10,828 bases of DNA, from the NCBI GenBank assembly GCA_030652715.1, contig JAUSQB010000056.1:1-10828 (forward strand), read 5' to 3'. Source of the DNA: Rugosibacter sp. Lineage in GTDB: Bacteria > Pseudomonadota > Gammaproteobacteria > Burkholderiales > Rhodocyclaceae. Made by a program: the position numbers and the translations under genes. The notes under the pieces are model-generated. The model was not told the origin of the DNA. It ran no database searches and worked only from the letters and a program-made list of their open reading frames with translations. Shown piece by piece: positions 1 to 7,590 of this stretch; position 1 is the stretch's first letter; every line of letters starts with the position of its first letter.

Positions 1-408
1 ACGATGGTGGATACGTGGGCAACTGTTGGCTCATGTGCCCAAATTGGTAAAAACGTCCATCTTTCTGGCGGTGTGGGCATCGGTGGCGTGCTCGAACCCT
101 TGCAGGCCAATCCGACCATTATTGGTGACAATTGCTTTATCGGCGCGCGTTCTGAAGTCGTTGAAGGGGTCATCGTTGAAGATAATTGCGTTATCTCCAT
201 GGGTGTGTATATCAGCCAGAGCACGAAGATTTATGACCGTGCCACGGGTGAAATTACGTATGGACGCATCCCTGAAGGCTCCGTCGTGGTGAGTGGCAAT
301 TTGCCATCCGCTGATGGTAAATACAGTCTGTATTGTGCGGTGATTGTCAAACGGGTTGATGCGCAAACTCGCGCGAAAACCAGTATTAACGAACTGTTGC
401 GTGACTAA
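1..408 (+). CDS. dapD: 2,3,4,5-tetrahydropyridine-2,6-dicarboxylate N-succinyltransferase, 3' part
   Basis: This is the C-terminal half of DapD, the cytoplasmic enzyme that moves a succinyl group from succinyl-CoA to tetrahydrodipicolinate in the succinylase branch of diaminopimelate/lysine synthesis. The reading frame is open to the left edge, so the start lies outside the window; 135 residues are present, about half of the usual ~274. The visible part has the irregular hexapeptide repeats of a left-handed beta-helix (segments such as [15 protein letters not shown], then [17 protein letters not shown] and [11 protein letters not shown]), followed by the conserved tail with [19 protein letters not shown] and the ending INELLR. 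From memory this is near-identical to E. coli DapD over long stretches. The ATG at position 4 is an internal methionine, not the start. The next gene begins 25 bases after the stop with no terminator between, so dapD probably leads or belongs to the pilU-dapE-prmB operon. Confidence 0.97.
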   Translation, partial: TMVDTWATVGSCAQIGKNVHLSGGVGIGGVLEPLQANPTIIGDNCFIGARSEVVEGVIVEDNCVISMGVYISQSTKIYDRATGEITYGRIPEGSVVVSGNLPSADGKYSLYCAVIVKRVDAQTRAKTSINELLRD

Positions 409-420
409 TGCTTGCTCGCC

Positions 421-430
421 AGGGGTGAAG
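421..430 (+). promoter_or_regulatory. ribosome binding site of pilU
   Basis: The purine-rich run AGGGGTGAAG sits just upstream of the ATG at 434, with AGGGG ending eight bases before it. It supports that ATG over the in-frame ATG at 344, which would place the start inside dapD and has no comparable site. Confidence 0.6.
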
Positions 431-433
431 ATT

Positions 434-1603
434 ATGAGCAATATGCACAAGCTGTTTCAGTTGATGGTCGCCAAAAAGGCATCGGATTTGTTTTTTTCTT
501 GTGGCGCGCCAATTGCGATCAAGATCAATGGCAATGCCGTGTCCGTTAATTCGACAGTGATTGATCCAGTCAGCATCCGTGTGCTGTTAATGGAAGTTCT
601 GACCGCAGAACAAATGGAAGTGCTTGAAAAGGAAAGGGAGCTGAATGTCCGCTACGGTTTGCCTGATGTAGGGGTATTTCGTCTTTCCTGTTTTTATCAG
701 CGTGGCACACCCGCGATGGTAGTACGTTATATCCCGATCGATATTCCCCATATTGACACACTTGGGCTGCCAGATGTCTTGAAAGACATTGTCATGGAGA
801 AACGTGGTCTGGTACTTATTGTCGGTGCGACCGGATCAGGTAAATCGACAACGCTCACCTCGATGCTGGACTATCGGAACGAAAACCGAAGTGGTCATAT
901 TCTCACCTTGGAAGACCCGATCGAGTTTCTGTTTCGCAACAAGAAATCCATTGTCAATCAGCGTGAAGTCGGTTTGGATACCTTGTCTTTTCAAACTGCG
1001 CTAAAAAATGCGCTGCGCCAGGCACCGGATGTCATTTTTATTGGCGAGATTCGCGACAAGGAAACCATGAGCCAGGCGGTGGCTTATGCGCAGTCTGGCC
1101 ATTTGTGCATTGCGACGCTGCATGCCAATAACAGTTATCACGCGATGAGCAGGATCATCAGCTTTTATCCGCTGGAAAATCGGTCGGCATTGCTCGCCGA
1201 TCTTTCTGTGTCGTTAAAGTCTATTATTTCTCAGCGTTTGGTTAAAAAGCCGGATGGCAGCCGCACGCCGGCGGCGGAAGTGCTGCTTAATTCCCGTTAC
1301 ATTGCCGAACTGATCGAAAAAGGGGACTTGAACGAGATCAAGGACGCCATGGAGAAAAGCATGGTGCCAGGCAGCCAGACATTCGAGCAATGTCTGTTTG
1401 CGCTCTATAAGGCCAATGTCATTACTTTGGATGAGGCGCTTGCCAATGCGGATTCGGCTAATAATTTGCAGTGGTTGATCAACAATGCGACAGAAGTTAT
1501 CGACGCACCCATCGCCAGTCCAGTGGCAGAGGCATCGACACGATCGCTGGCTCCTGGCACCTCATTTAGCGATTTCAACCTCAAAATGGATGCGGAAGGC
1601 TAA
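434..1603 (+). CDS. pilU: PilT/PilU-family type IV pilus retraction ATPase, PilU type
   Basis: This is a 389-residue hexameric secretion-type ATPase of the PilT/PilU class, which acts at the cytoplasmic base of type IVa pili and supports pilus retraction; PilU is known to work together with PilT. An N-terminal PAS-like PilT domain (about 1-110) precedes the RecA-like core. Visible motifs are the Walker [10 protein letters not shown] (131-139), the Asp box with LEDPIEF (E160, D161), the Walker B region [11 protein letters not shown] (about 198-208, catalytic Glu205), and the His box [10 protein letters not shown] (223-232). The stretch [15 protein letters not shown], the ending NADSANNL and the overall length point to PilU rather than PilT. 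The last ~40 residues are a Pro/Ala/Ser-rich tail. The start was chosen for its Shine-Dalgarno site. The stop overlaps the dapE start (TAATG). No pilT lies next to it here, so PilU rather than a single-copy PilT is an assignment from sequence features only. Confidence 0.9.
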   Translation: MSNMHKLFQLMVAKKASDLFFSCGAPIAIKINGNAVSVNSTVIDPVSIRVLLMEVLTAEQMEVLEKERELNVRYGLPDVGVFRLSCFYQRGTPAMVVRYIPIDIPHIDTLGLPDVLKDIVMEKRGLVLIVGATGSGKSTTLTSMLDYRNENRSGHILTLEDPIEFLFRNKKSIVNQREVGLDTLSFQTALKNALRQAPDVIFIGEIRDKETMSQAVAYAQSGHLCIATLHANNSYHAMSRIISFYPLENRSALLADLSVSLKSIISQRLVKKPDGSRTPAAEVLLNSRYIAELIEKGDLNEIKDAMEKSMVPGSQTFEQCLFALYKANVITLDEALANADSANNLQWLINNATEVIDAPIASPVAEASTRSLAPGTSFSDFNLKMDAEG

Positions 1604-2736
1604 TGCAGGTTCTTGAAAAAGTTGAGGCACTGATTGCCCGTGCCTCGGTTACTCCCGAAGATGCGGGTTGTCTTGATCTGATTGCTTCGTGGTTAATGCC
1701 TCTCGGTTTTTCTATCGAGCGAATGGATCACGGTGGCGTTTCTAATTTATGGGCCAAGCGCCGTGGCAGTCATCCACATGGCAAAATCATTTGTTTTGCC
1801 GGGCACACCGATGTGGTGCCGACAGGGCCGCTTGAAAAGTGGACGTCTCCTCCATTCACCCCAGAGATTCGTGACGGTTATCTGTATGGTCGCGGCGCAG
1901 CGGATATGAAAAGCTCGCTTGCTGCATGCGTTGTTGCGATTGAGCGATTGCTCGCACGCCGTACCGCCAGCGCCGACTCTTTGGCCCTGCTGCTCACTTC
2001 CGACGAAGAAGGCGATGCGATCAATGGCACTGTGCGGGTTGTCGAGACACTCAAGGCGCGCGGTGAGGTTATTGATTACTGTATTGTTGGCGAACCCACT
2101 TGTGTTGATCAGCTGGGTGACACTGTCAAAAACGGTCGGCGTGGTTCGCTCTCTGCCAAGCTTGTTGTGAAAGGCGTGCAAGGCCATGTGGCCTATCCGC
2201 ACCTCGTGAAAAATCCCGTGCACCTGGCAGCCCCTGCATTGTCTGAACTGGTTGCAATGACATGGGATGAGGGCAACGAAGATTTTCCGCCGACCAGCTT
2301 GCAGATTTCCAATGCGCATGCCGGTACCGGGGCAAACAACGTGAGCCCCGGCACTTTCGAGCTGTGGTTCAACTTTCGTTTTTCTACCGCCAGCACGGCA
2401 GAAGGCTTGCAAGCCCGCGTGCATGACCTGCTTGACCGGCATGGTTTAGCGTATGACATCCACTGGACACTGGGCGCCAAACCATTTCTCACCCCGCGTG
2501 GCTCACTGTGTGCCGCGATAGCAGAATCCATTACGCAGGTGACCGGCGTTACGCCAGTGCTGGCGACAACCGGGGGCACATCTGACGGACGATTCATTGC
2601 CGATATATGCAGCCAGCTTGTCGAGTTCGGGCCAACGAATGACAGCATTCACAAGATTGACGAACGTATTGCCATTGCCGAGCTTGAACAATTGGCCCTG
2701 ATTTATGAAGGTACTTTTGATCGGTTGCTGACATGA
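1603..2736 (+). CDS. dapE: succinyl-diaminopimelate desuccinylase
   Basis: DapE hydrolyses N-succinyl-LL-2,6-diaminopimelate to LL-diaminopimelate and succinate, using a di-zinc centre, in the cytoplasm. The 377-residue length is normal for the family. All expected metal and catalytic positions are present in register: H68 and D70 in GHTDVVPTG, the bridging D101 in AADMKSS, the catalytic pair E135-E136 in SDEEG, E164 in GEPT, and H350 near the C-terminus in NDSIHKIDE. The dimerisation (lid) domain lies between about residues 180 and 295, and GGTSDGRFI follows near 325-335. The ATG overlaps the pilU stop as TAATG, with GGAAGG just upstream inside pilU, so translation is probably coupled. The stop overlaps the prmB start as ATGA. 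It acts two steps after DapD in the same pathway. Confidence 0.98.
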   Translation: MQVLEKVEALIARASVTPEDAGCLDLIASWLMPLGFSIERMDHGGVSNLWAKRRGSHPHGKIICFAGHTDVVPTGPLEKWTSPPFTPEIRDGYLYGRGAADMKSSLAACVVAIERLLARRTASADSLALLLTSDEEGDAINGTVRVVETLKARGEVIDYCIVGEPTCVDQLGDTVKNGRRGSLSAKLVVKGVQGHVAYPHLVKNPVHLAAPALSELVAMTWDEGNEDFPPTSLQISNAHAGTGANNVSPGTFELWFNFRFSTASTAEGLQARVHDLLDRHGLAYDIHWTLGAKPFLTPRGSLCAAIAESITQVTGVTPVLATTGGTSDGRFIADICSQLVEFGPTNDSIHKIDERIAIAELEQLALIYEGTFDRLLT

Positions 2737-3653
2737 TGACACCCGTAGATGAACTGATTACCCTGCGCGATTGGTTGCGCTGGACCATGAGCCGCTTTAC
2801 CGAGGCCGATCTTTTTTTTGGCCATGGCACCGATAATGCATGGGATGAAGCCATCTGGTTATTGCTGGCCACGCTTAAACTGCCGCAGGACAGGCTGGAA
2901 CCTTTTCTTGACGCACGACTGACCAGGGCAGAGCGGCTGGCAGTTTGGAATGCGCTGCAACAGCGCATCGTGCGCCGCTTGCCTGCGGCGTATATCGTGC
3001 AGGAAGCCTGGCTGGGGTCTTTTCGTTTTTATGTCGATGAACGCGTCATTGTGCCGCGCTCGTATTTTGCTGAACTGCTCGAAGACGGCATGGCACCCTG
3101 GGTGGATAATCCGGAAAAAATAACCAGCGCACTTGATTTATGTACCGGATCAGGTTGCCTGGCTATCTTGATGGCGCATACTTTTCCTCAAGCGCAAATT
3201 GATGCCATTGATTTGTCCCCCGCAGCACTTCTTGTAGCGCAACGTAATATCGCCGATTATGCTTTGCAGGGAAGTGTGCGGGCCATTGAGTCTGATCTGT
3301 TTGCTGCTGTTGCAGGCAAACGGTATGACCTTATTTTAAGCAATCCACCTTACGTGACTGCCGCTGCCATGGCTGCCTTGCCAGCAGAATATCGCCATGA
3401 GCCTGCGTTAGCTCTTGCTGCGGGTCATGACGGCCTGGATGTGGTGCGGCGGATATTGGATGAAGCCGCGAACCATCTGAACCCCGGTGGTTTCATTGCG
3501 ATTGAGGTAGGGCACAATCGCGATCTGGTAGAAACAGCCTTCCCTGATTTATCTGCTATCTGGCTGGATACGGCTTCCAGTTCGGAAAAGATTTTTCTGG
3601 TGAGCCATGAGAGCTTGTGCGAATACGCTTCTGCTCATGGAACGACGCATTAA
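2733..3653 (+). CDS. prmB: ribosomal protein L3 N5-glutamine methyltransferase
   Basis: PrmB uses S-adenosylmethionine to methylate a glutamine side chain of ribosomal protein uL3 during 50S assembly. The 306-residue protein has an alpha-helical N-terminal substrate domain (1-~110) and a Rossmann-fold methyltransferase domain. The SAM-binding motif DLCTGSG is at 135-141, an acidic loop with AIDLS follows, and the glutamine-binding NPPY motif is at 204-207. Shortly after it comes [21 protein letters not shown], whose EYRHEP pattern separates PrmB from its paralogue PrmC/HemK, which methylates release factors. The start was taken as the first ATG of ATGATG, giving an ATGA overlap with the dapE stop, so the gene is probably co-translated with dapE. 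It ends tail to tail with the DUF599 gene, sharing a TTAA that holds both stop codons. Confidence 0.95.
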   Translation: MMTPVDELITLRDWLRWTMSRFTEADLFFGHGTDNAWDEAIWLLLATLKLPQDRLEPFLDARLTRAERLAVWNALQQRIVRRLPAAYIVQEAWLGSFRFYVDERVIVPRSYFAELLEDGMAPWVDNPEKITSALDLCTGSGCLAILMAHTFPQAQIDAIDLSPAALLVAQRNIADYALQGSVRAIESDLFAAVAGKRYDLILSNPPYVTAAAMAALPAEYRHEPALALAAGHDGLDVVRRILDEAANHLNPGGFIAIEVGHNRDLVETAFPDLSAIWLDTASSSEKIFLVSHESLCEYASAHGTTH

Positions 3654-4342
3654 TCGCGCAATGCCATCAGGGTGTTGGATAAAAAGTCACGGCGGTAGAG
3701 GACTAGGGTGATGGCGGTCGTCATCAGAATAAAGAGCCAAGGCTGAATGAACCAGCACAGAGTCGCCAGGCCAAAATAGTAAGCTCTGATGGCACGATTG
3801 AATTCGTCACCTGCCAAAGTATTTACTGTCCCCATGCGATGACTGAATTTTTCAATGTCGGGTGCGGGTGCGGAGATTGGCGGTGCAGCGCCAATCAAGA
3901 TGGAAAGCAGATTCAGCTGCCTTAACGCCCAGGTGAATTTGAAATAAGCAAAAATGAAAATACCCAGCAAGAGCAGTAACTTGAGCTCCCACAGCGCGCG
4001 GCCTGCGGTGTGGGTAAATGGCAAAATTTCTGTCGCTGATATCGTTTTGTCCAGCGTACCCATGATTGCCATCAGGCCGGCAATGATATAGATCGTGGTG
4101 TTGGCATAAAACGACACGCTGGTCATCAGGTTGCCGACTAACGCTGAATCAACAATGCGGATTTCTCGCGTCAGCATCTGTTTTGCCCAGTCGAGGCGAT
4201 AGGCGTGTGAAACCCCGACCAGGCCTTGATGCGCCAGCGTGCTTTTTTCGGAAAAAAAGCTGTAGCCCACCCAGCAGATGAAAAACCATCCCAGCGCAAC
4301 ATAGTCGAGAAGCGATAGCTCCTGGAGCAAAGTAGTGGTCAT
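3650..4342 (-). CDS. DUF599 family membrane protein of unknown function
   Basis: A 230-residue predicted inner-membrane protein with about four hydrophobic segments: roughly 12-30, 76-96, 117-137 and 186-214. The pattern RLDWAKQML followed by RIVDSALVGNL and SVSFYANTTI (about 49-84) matches what I recall of the DUF599 family. No catalytic motif is visible, and no function is assigned. It starts 12 bases after the def stop on the same strand, with only a weak ribosome binding site, so it is probably the last gene of an mtnP-def-DUF599 transcript. That context does not reveal its job. Its stop codon shares TTAA with the prmB stop, leaving no room for a terminator between the two convergent genes. 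Confidence 0.85.
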   Translation of the reverse strand: MTTTLLQELSLLDYVALGWFFICWVGYSFFSEKSTLAHQGLVGVSHAYRLDWAKQMLTREIRIVDSALVGNLMTSVSFYANTTIYIIAGLMAIMGTLDKTISATEILPFTHTAGRALWELKLLLLLGIFIFAYFKFTWALRQLNLLSILIGAAPPISAPAPDIEKFSHRMGTVNTLAGDEFNRAIRAYYFGLATLCWFIQPWLFILMTTAITLVLYRRDFLSNTLMALRD

Positions 4343-4354
4343 GCAAAGCTCGAT

Positions 4355-4885
4355 TCAGTCGTTCGAAGGAGGGTTGTCATCGAAGAGGGCGTCAATGAAT
4401 CCAAAGCGGGTCAAATCTCTTATTCGCCTTGGGTACAGTATGCCATCCAGATGATCAACCTCATGTTGTACAACACGCGCATGAAAGCCATCCACTTCTC
4501 GTTCAAAAAATATCCCATCCTGGGTATAACCCGAATAGTGAAGCCGCTTCCAGCGCGGCACCATGCCACGCAATCCGGGCACTGAAAGGCAGCCTTCCCA
4601 ACCGTCTTCTTCCTCGGTTGAGAGGGGCGTTAAGGTGGGGTTGATGAGTACCGTATCAGGAATGTTCGGTGCTTCAGGATAACGCGGGCTGGGCTGGCCG
4701 CCAAAGATCACGACACGCGCGTTCACGCCAATTTGCGGGGCGGCAATGCCCGCACCGTCCTGATGAGCCATCGTGTCTCGCATGTCCTGCAATAACATGG
4801 CAAGGTCTTGCGTGCCAAATGAGGTGACAGGTTCGGCAATCCGTAAAAGCCGTGGGTTGCCCATGTGCAGCACCGGCTTGATCAT
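4355..4885 (-). CDS. def: peptide deformylase
   Basis: Peptide deformylase removes the formyl group from the N-terminal methionine of new proteins, using a metal ion (usually Fe2+). The 176-residue protein has all three signature motifs: GAGIAAPQ (44-51), EGCLS (97-101, with metal ligand Cys99) and QHEVDH (140-145, ligands His141 and His145, catalytic Glu142). The start MIKPVLHMGNPRLLRIAEPV and the WEGCLSVPGLRG segment resemble, from memory, the second deformylase of Pseudomonas rather than the Def usually encoded beside fmt, so this may be one of two copies. I chose the ATG at 4885 because it forms an ATGA overlap with the mtnP stop and matches the family's N-terminus; a GTG three codons upstream (4894) is possible. 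No clear Shine-Dalgarno site is seen, which fits translational coupling. Confidence 0.95.
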   Translation of the reverse strand: MIKPVLHMGNPRLLRIAEPVTSFGTQDLAMLLQDMRDTMAHQDGAGIAAPQIGVNARVVIFGGQPSPRYPEAPNIPDTVLINPTLTPLSTEEEDGWEGCLSVPGLRGMVPRWKRLHYSGYTQDGIFFEREVDGFHARVVQHEVDHLDGILYPRRIRDLTRFGFIDALFDDNPPSND

Positions 4886-5619
4886 GCTTGGCACAGGTGC
4901 GCAATGAGGTGACGCACGCGATCCATCGAGGTATGCAACACGGTTTCAAGATGATCAAACTGGATACCACGCATCGAGTCGCCTCGCCCTGCGGCCCAAT
5001 TGGCGACAACGCACAGGGCGGCATAAGGAAGTTCCAGCTCACGTGCCAGCCCGGCTTCCGGCATGCCGGTCATGCCGACGATATCGGCGCCGTCTCGCGA
5101 GAGCCGACTAATTTCAGCCGCTGTCTCAAGGCGCGGCCCCTGTGTTGCCGCGTACACCCCGCCATTGATCACAGGTTCCGCTGTTTGCCGGGCTGCAGTG
5201 AGTAAAAGCTGGCGGACATTTTCTGCATAGGGTTCTGTAAAGTCGATATGCTTGACCGGGCCATCCGTGCCCGATTGAAACGTTATTTCACGGCCCCAAG
5301 TGTAATCAATGATCTGATGAGGAACAACCAAACTGCCTGGGGTCATGTCTGGATGAATGCCGCCAACCGATGCGACGGAAATAATCCGGCTCACTCCAAT
5401 GCTATGCAAGGCTGAAAGATTGGCGCGGTAATTCACCAGATGGGGGGGGATGGTATGGCCGTAGCCATGCCGTGCGATAAAAACAACGTCCTGGCAGCCA
5501 ATGCGACCAAACGTGAACGGCCCGGAAGGCTCGCCATAGGCGGTGCGAATAATTTCGCGGTGAGAGACACCCAAATTCGCCAACTGCGTCAAGCCACTGC
5601 CACCGATGATACCAAGCAT
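4882..5619 (-). CDS. mtnP: S-methyl-5'-thioinosine/thioadenosine phosphorylase (PNP/MTAP family)
   Basis: A 245-residue trimeric-type purine nucleoside phosphorylase family enzyme. It cleaves a methylthio-nucleoside with phosphate to give 5-methylthioribose-1-phosphate and a purine base, recycling the by-product of polyamine synthesis. Seen motifs are GGSG (6-9, phosphate loop), RHGYGH (50-55), NYRAN (63-67), GPRLE (161-165) and MTGMPEA (183-189). At position 207 there is Asn (VVANWAAG) where adenine-specific MTA phosphorylases have Asp. Asn here is typical of enzymes acting on 6-oxopurines, and the whole region resembles my memory of the Pseudomonas aeruginosa methylthioinosine phosphorylase, so MTI is the preferred substrate guess. 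The start is the ATG at 5619 with AGGAG six bases upstream; a TTG seven codons earlier would contain that site. The stop overlaps def as ATGA. Family assignment is firm, exact substrate is inference. Confidence 0.9.
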   Translation of the reverse strand: MLGIIGGSGLTQLANLGVSHREIIRTAYGEPSGPFTFGRIGCQDVVFIARHGYGHTIPPHLVNYRANLSALHSIGVSRIISVASVGGIHPDMTPGSLVVPHQIIDYTWGREITFQSGTDGPVKHIDFTEPYAENVRQLLLTAARQTAEPVINGGVYAATQGPRLETAAEISRLSRDGADIVGMTGMPEAGLARELELPYAALCVVANWAAGRGDSMRGIQFDHLETVLHTSMDRVRHLIAHLCQA

Positions 5620-5625
5620 CAAAAT

Positions 5626-5630
5626 CTCCT
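5626..5630 (-). promoter_or_regulatory. ribosome binding site of mtnP
   Basis: On the minus strand the sequence AGGAG lies six bases before the ATG at 5619. It decides the start of mtnP against the upstream in-frame TTG at 5640. Confidence 0.75.
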
Positions 5631-5674
5631 GAAAATTCAAGCAGAAAAGCGACGAGCACTAAGTTTTAACATGG

Positions 5675-5687
5675 TAGAATGCGCGCC
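5675..5687 (+). promoter_or_regulatory. likely -10 box and GC-rich discriminator of the typA promoter
   Basis: TAGAAT (5675-5680) matches five of six positions of the sigma-70 -10 consensus and is followed directly by GCGCGCC. Such a GC-rich discriminator is typical of promoters repressed during the stringent response. No good -35 box is visible 16-18 bases upstream. Transcription would begin around 5687-5689, leaving a leader of about 34 bases before the typA ATG. The in-frame ATG at 5671 overlaps this box and so would lie outside the message. Confidence 0.45.
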
Positions 5688-5721
5688 TTTTCCGCACCGC
5701 AACATTACGCGATCTCACACT

Positions 5722-7539
5722 ATGTCCCGTTCCCTCAGAAACATCGCCATTATCGCCCACGTCGACCACGGTAAAACCACGTTGGTTGATCAATTACTTC
5801 GCCAATCCGGCACATTTGCCGCGCACCAGCAACTGTCAGAGCGCGTGATGGATTCCAACGATCTTGAAAAAGAACGTGGAATTACCATTTTGTCAAAAAA
5901 TTGCGCTATTGATTTTGAAGGCACTCACATCAATATCGTGGATACCCCGGGGCATGCTGACTTTGGTGGCGAAGTAGAACGCGTGCTTTCCATGGTGGAT
6001 GGCGTGCTGTTACTGGTTGACGCGGTCGAAGGGCCCATGCCGCAAACCCGGTTCGTTACGCGCAAGGCCTTGGCCTTGGGCCTCAAACCCATCGTGGTCG
6101 TCAATAAAATTGACCGCCCTGGTGCACGCCCTGACTGGGTGATCAGCCACACGTTTGATTTATTCGACAAACTCGGTGCGACAGAAGAGCAGCTTGACTT
6201 CCCGGTTGTATTTGCGTCCGCGCTCAATGGCTTTGCCATGCTGGATGCCTCCAAGCCAGGCACTGACATGCGTCCGTTGTATGAAGCGATTATCAAGCAT
6301 ACGCCGCAACCCGATGTTGATGCTGAAAAGCCCTTGCAACTGCAAATCTGCTCACTGGATTACAGCAGCTATGTCGGTCGTATCGGTATTGGCCGCATCA
6401 AGCAAGGCCGTATCAAGGTTGGCCAGGAAATTGCCGTGATGTATGGCGATGAAGCTAAAGGCAAGTCGAAAATTGGCCAGATCATGATGTTCAAAGGCCT
6501 GGAGCGCGAACAAGCGACTGAAGCCGAAGCGGGTGACATTGTTCTGGTGACCGGGATCGATCAAGTCGGGATTGGTGTCACCTTGTGCGATACCGCTAAC
6601 CCTGTTGGTCTCCCCCCGCTGGTCGTGGATGAGCCAACGCTGACCATGAATTTTCAGGTTAATACCTCCCCTTTGGCGGGCAAGGAAGGAAAATTTGTTA
6701 CCAGCCGCCAGATTCGCGAACGTTTGCAAAAAGAGTTGCTTGCCAATGTGGCACTGCGCGTTGAAGAAACCGAAGATGCGGATGTGTTTCTAGTCTCCGG
6801 TCGTGGCGAACTGCATCTGACTATTTTGCTGGAAACCATGCGCCGTGAGGGTTATGAGCTGGCTGTCTCGCGTCCTCGCGTACTATTCAAGGAAATCAAC
6901 GGTGAAAAGTGCGAGCCCTATGAGCTGCTCACGATAGATATCGAAAATGAACATCAAGGCGGCGTCATGGAAGAGCTGGGCCGTCGTCGCGGCGATTTGC
7001 AGAATATGGAATCAGACAGCAAAGGCCGTGTGCGGCTTGAATATCGAATTCCTGCTCGCGGCCTGATTGGTTTTCAGGGCGAGTTTTTGACTCTCACCCG
7101 TGGCACGGGTCTGGCCAGTCATATTTTTGATGATTACGGCCCTATGGCGGGTGCCATGGCGGAACGCCGCAATGGTGTGCTGATTTCGCAAGACGATGGC
7201 GCTGCTGTGGCTTATGCCTTGTGGAAGTTGCAGGATCGCGGCCGCATGTTTGTCAGCCCAGGCGACCCATTGTATGAAGGCATCATCATCGGCATTCACA
7301 GCCGCGATAACGATTTGGTGGTGAATCCCATCAAGGGCAAGCAGCTCACCAACGTGCGCTCATCCGGCACGGACGAAGCGGTTCGCTTGATAACGCCTAT
7401 TCAGGTAAGTCTTGAGTCCGCCGTGGAATTCATTGCGGATGATGAATTGGTTGAGATCACGCCAAAATCCATACGTATCCGCAAGCGCTTTCTCAAAGAG
7501 CACGATCGCAAGCGCGCAGGTCGCAGCGACGCCGCGTAA
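5722..7539 (+). CDS. typA: translational GTPase TypA/BipA
   Basis: TypA (BipA) is a ribosome-associated GTPase related to EF-G and LepA that takes part in 50S assembly and in adaptation to cold and stress. The 605-residue length matches the E. coli protein (607). GTPase motifs are all present: G1 AHVDHGKT (12-19), G2 RGITI (52-56), G3 DTPGH (74-78, catalytic His78), G4 NKID (128-131) and G5 SAL (166-168). Domain II, an EF-G-like domain III with the conserved GRGELHL stretch, domain V and the BipA-specific C-terminal domain ending in a basic tail ([11 protein letters not shown]) follow in order. The start was chosen from the family N-terminus ([19 protein letters not shown]). The frame is open further upstream, but that part crosses the promoter and the mtnP start. 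No Shine-Dalgarno sequence is seen before this ATG. The gene stands alone, divergent from mtnP and convergent with dapB. Confidence 0.98.
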   Translation: MSRSLRNIAIIAHVDHGKTTLVDQLLRQSGTFAAHQQLSERVMDSNDLEKERGITILSKNCAIDFEGTHINIVDTPGHADFGGEVERVLSMVDGVLLLVDAVEGPMPQTRFVTRKALALGLKPIVVVNKIDRPGARPDWVISHTFDLFDKLGATEEQLDFPVVFASALNGFAMLDASKPGTDMRPLYEAIIKHTPQPDVDAEKPLQLQICSLDYSSYVGRIGIGRIKQGRIKVGQEIAVMYGDEAKGKSKIGQIMMFKGLEREQATEAEAGDIVLVTGIDQVGIGVTLCDTANPVGLPPLVVDEPTLTMNFQVNTSPLAGKEGKFVTSRQIRERLQKELLANVALRVEETEDADVFLVSGRGELHLTILLETMRREGYELAVSRPRVLFKEINGEKCEPYELLTIDIENEHQGGVMEELGRRRGDLQNMESDSKGRVRLEYRIPARGLIGFQGEFLTLTRGTGLASHIFDDYGPMAGAMAERRNGVLISQDDGAAVAYALWKLQDRGRMFVSPGDPLYEGIIIGIHSRDNDLVVNPIKGKQLTNVRSSGTDEAVRLITPIQVSLESAVEFIADDELVEITPKSIRIRKRFLKEHDRKRAGRSDAA

Positions 7540-7542
7540 GAC

Positions 7543-7590
7543 TTGCCCTGCTGGCGGTGCTGGGCAATGAGATTATTTCAGGCCCAGCAC
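7543..7590. terminator. alternative stem structures between convergent typA and dapB
   Basis: Two inverted repeats overlap here. TTGCCC (7543-7548) pairs with GGGCAA (7562-7567), and GTGCTGGGC (7557-7565) pairs perfectly with GCCCAGCAC (7582-7590) around a 16-base loop. They share the GGGC segment, so only one can form at a time. The second stem includes the last codons of dapB. Neither is followed by a proper T-run on either strand, so an intrinsic terminator is uncertain; the position between two convergent genes is the main argument for a role in 3' end formation. Confidence 0.35.

Noticed and set aside
344..433. Longer pilU start at the ATG at 344
   Set aside because: It would extend the protein into the dapD coding region with residues that do not match the family; the ATG at 434 has the ribosome binding site.
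1747..2442. 231-codon open frame on the minus strand inside dapE
   Set aside because: It lies wholly within a convincing DapE gene, resembles no family I know, is rich in Cys and His as shadow frames often are, and has no associated signals.
2193..2968. Overlapping minus-strand frames across the dapE/prmB junction
   Set aside because: These are antisense shadows of two well-supported genes; their translations are rich in Ser, Arg and Cys and show no domain pattern.
5440..5721. Long N-terminal extension of typA
   Set aside because: The open frame runs back over the mtnP 5' end and the probable typA promoter; known TypA proteins begin at the [14 protein letters not shown] start at 5722.
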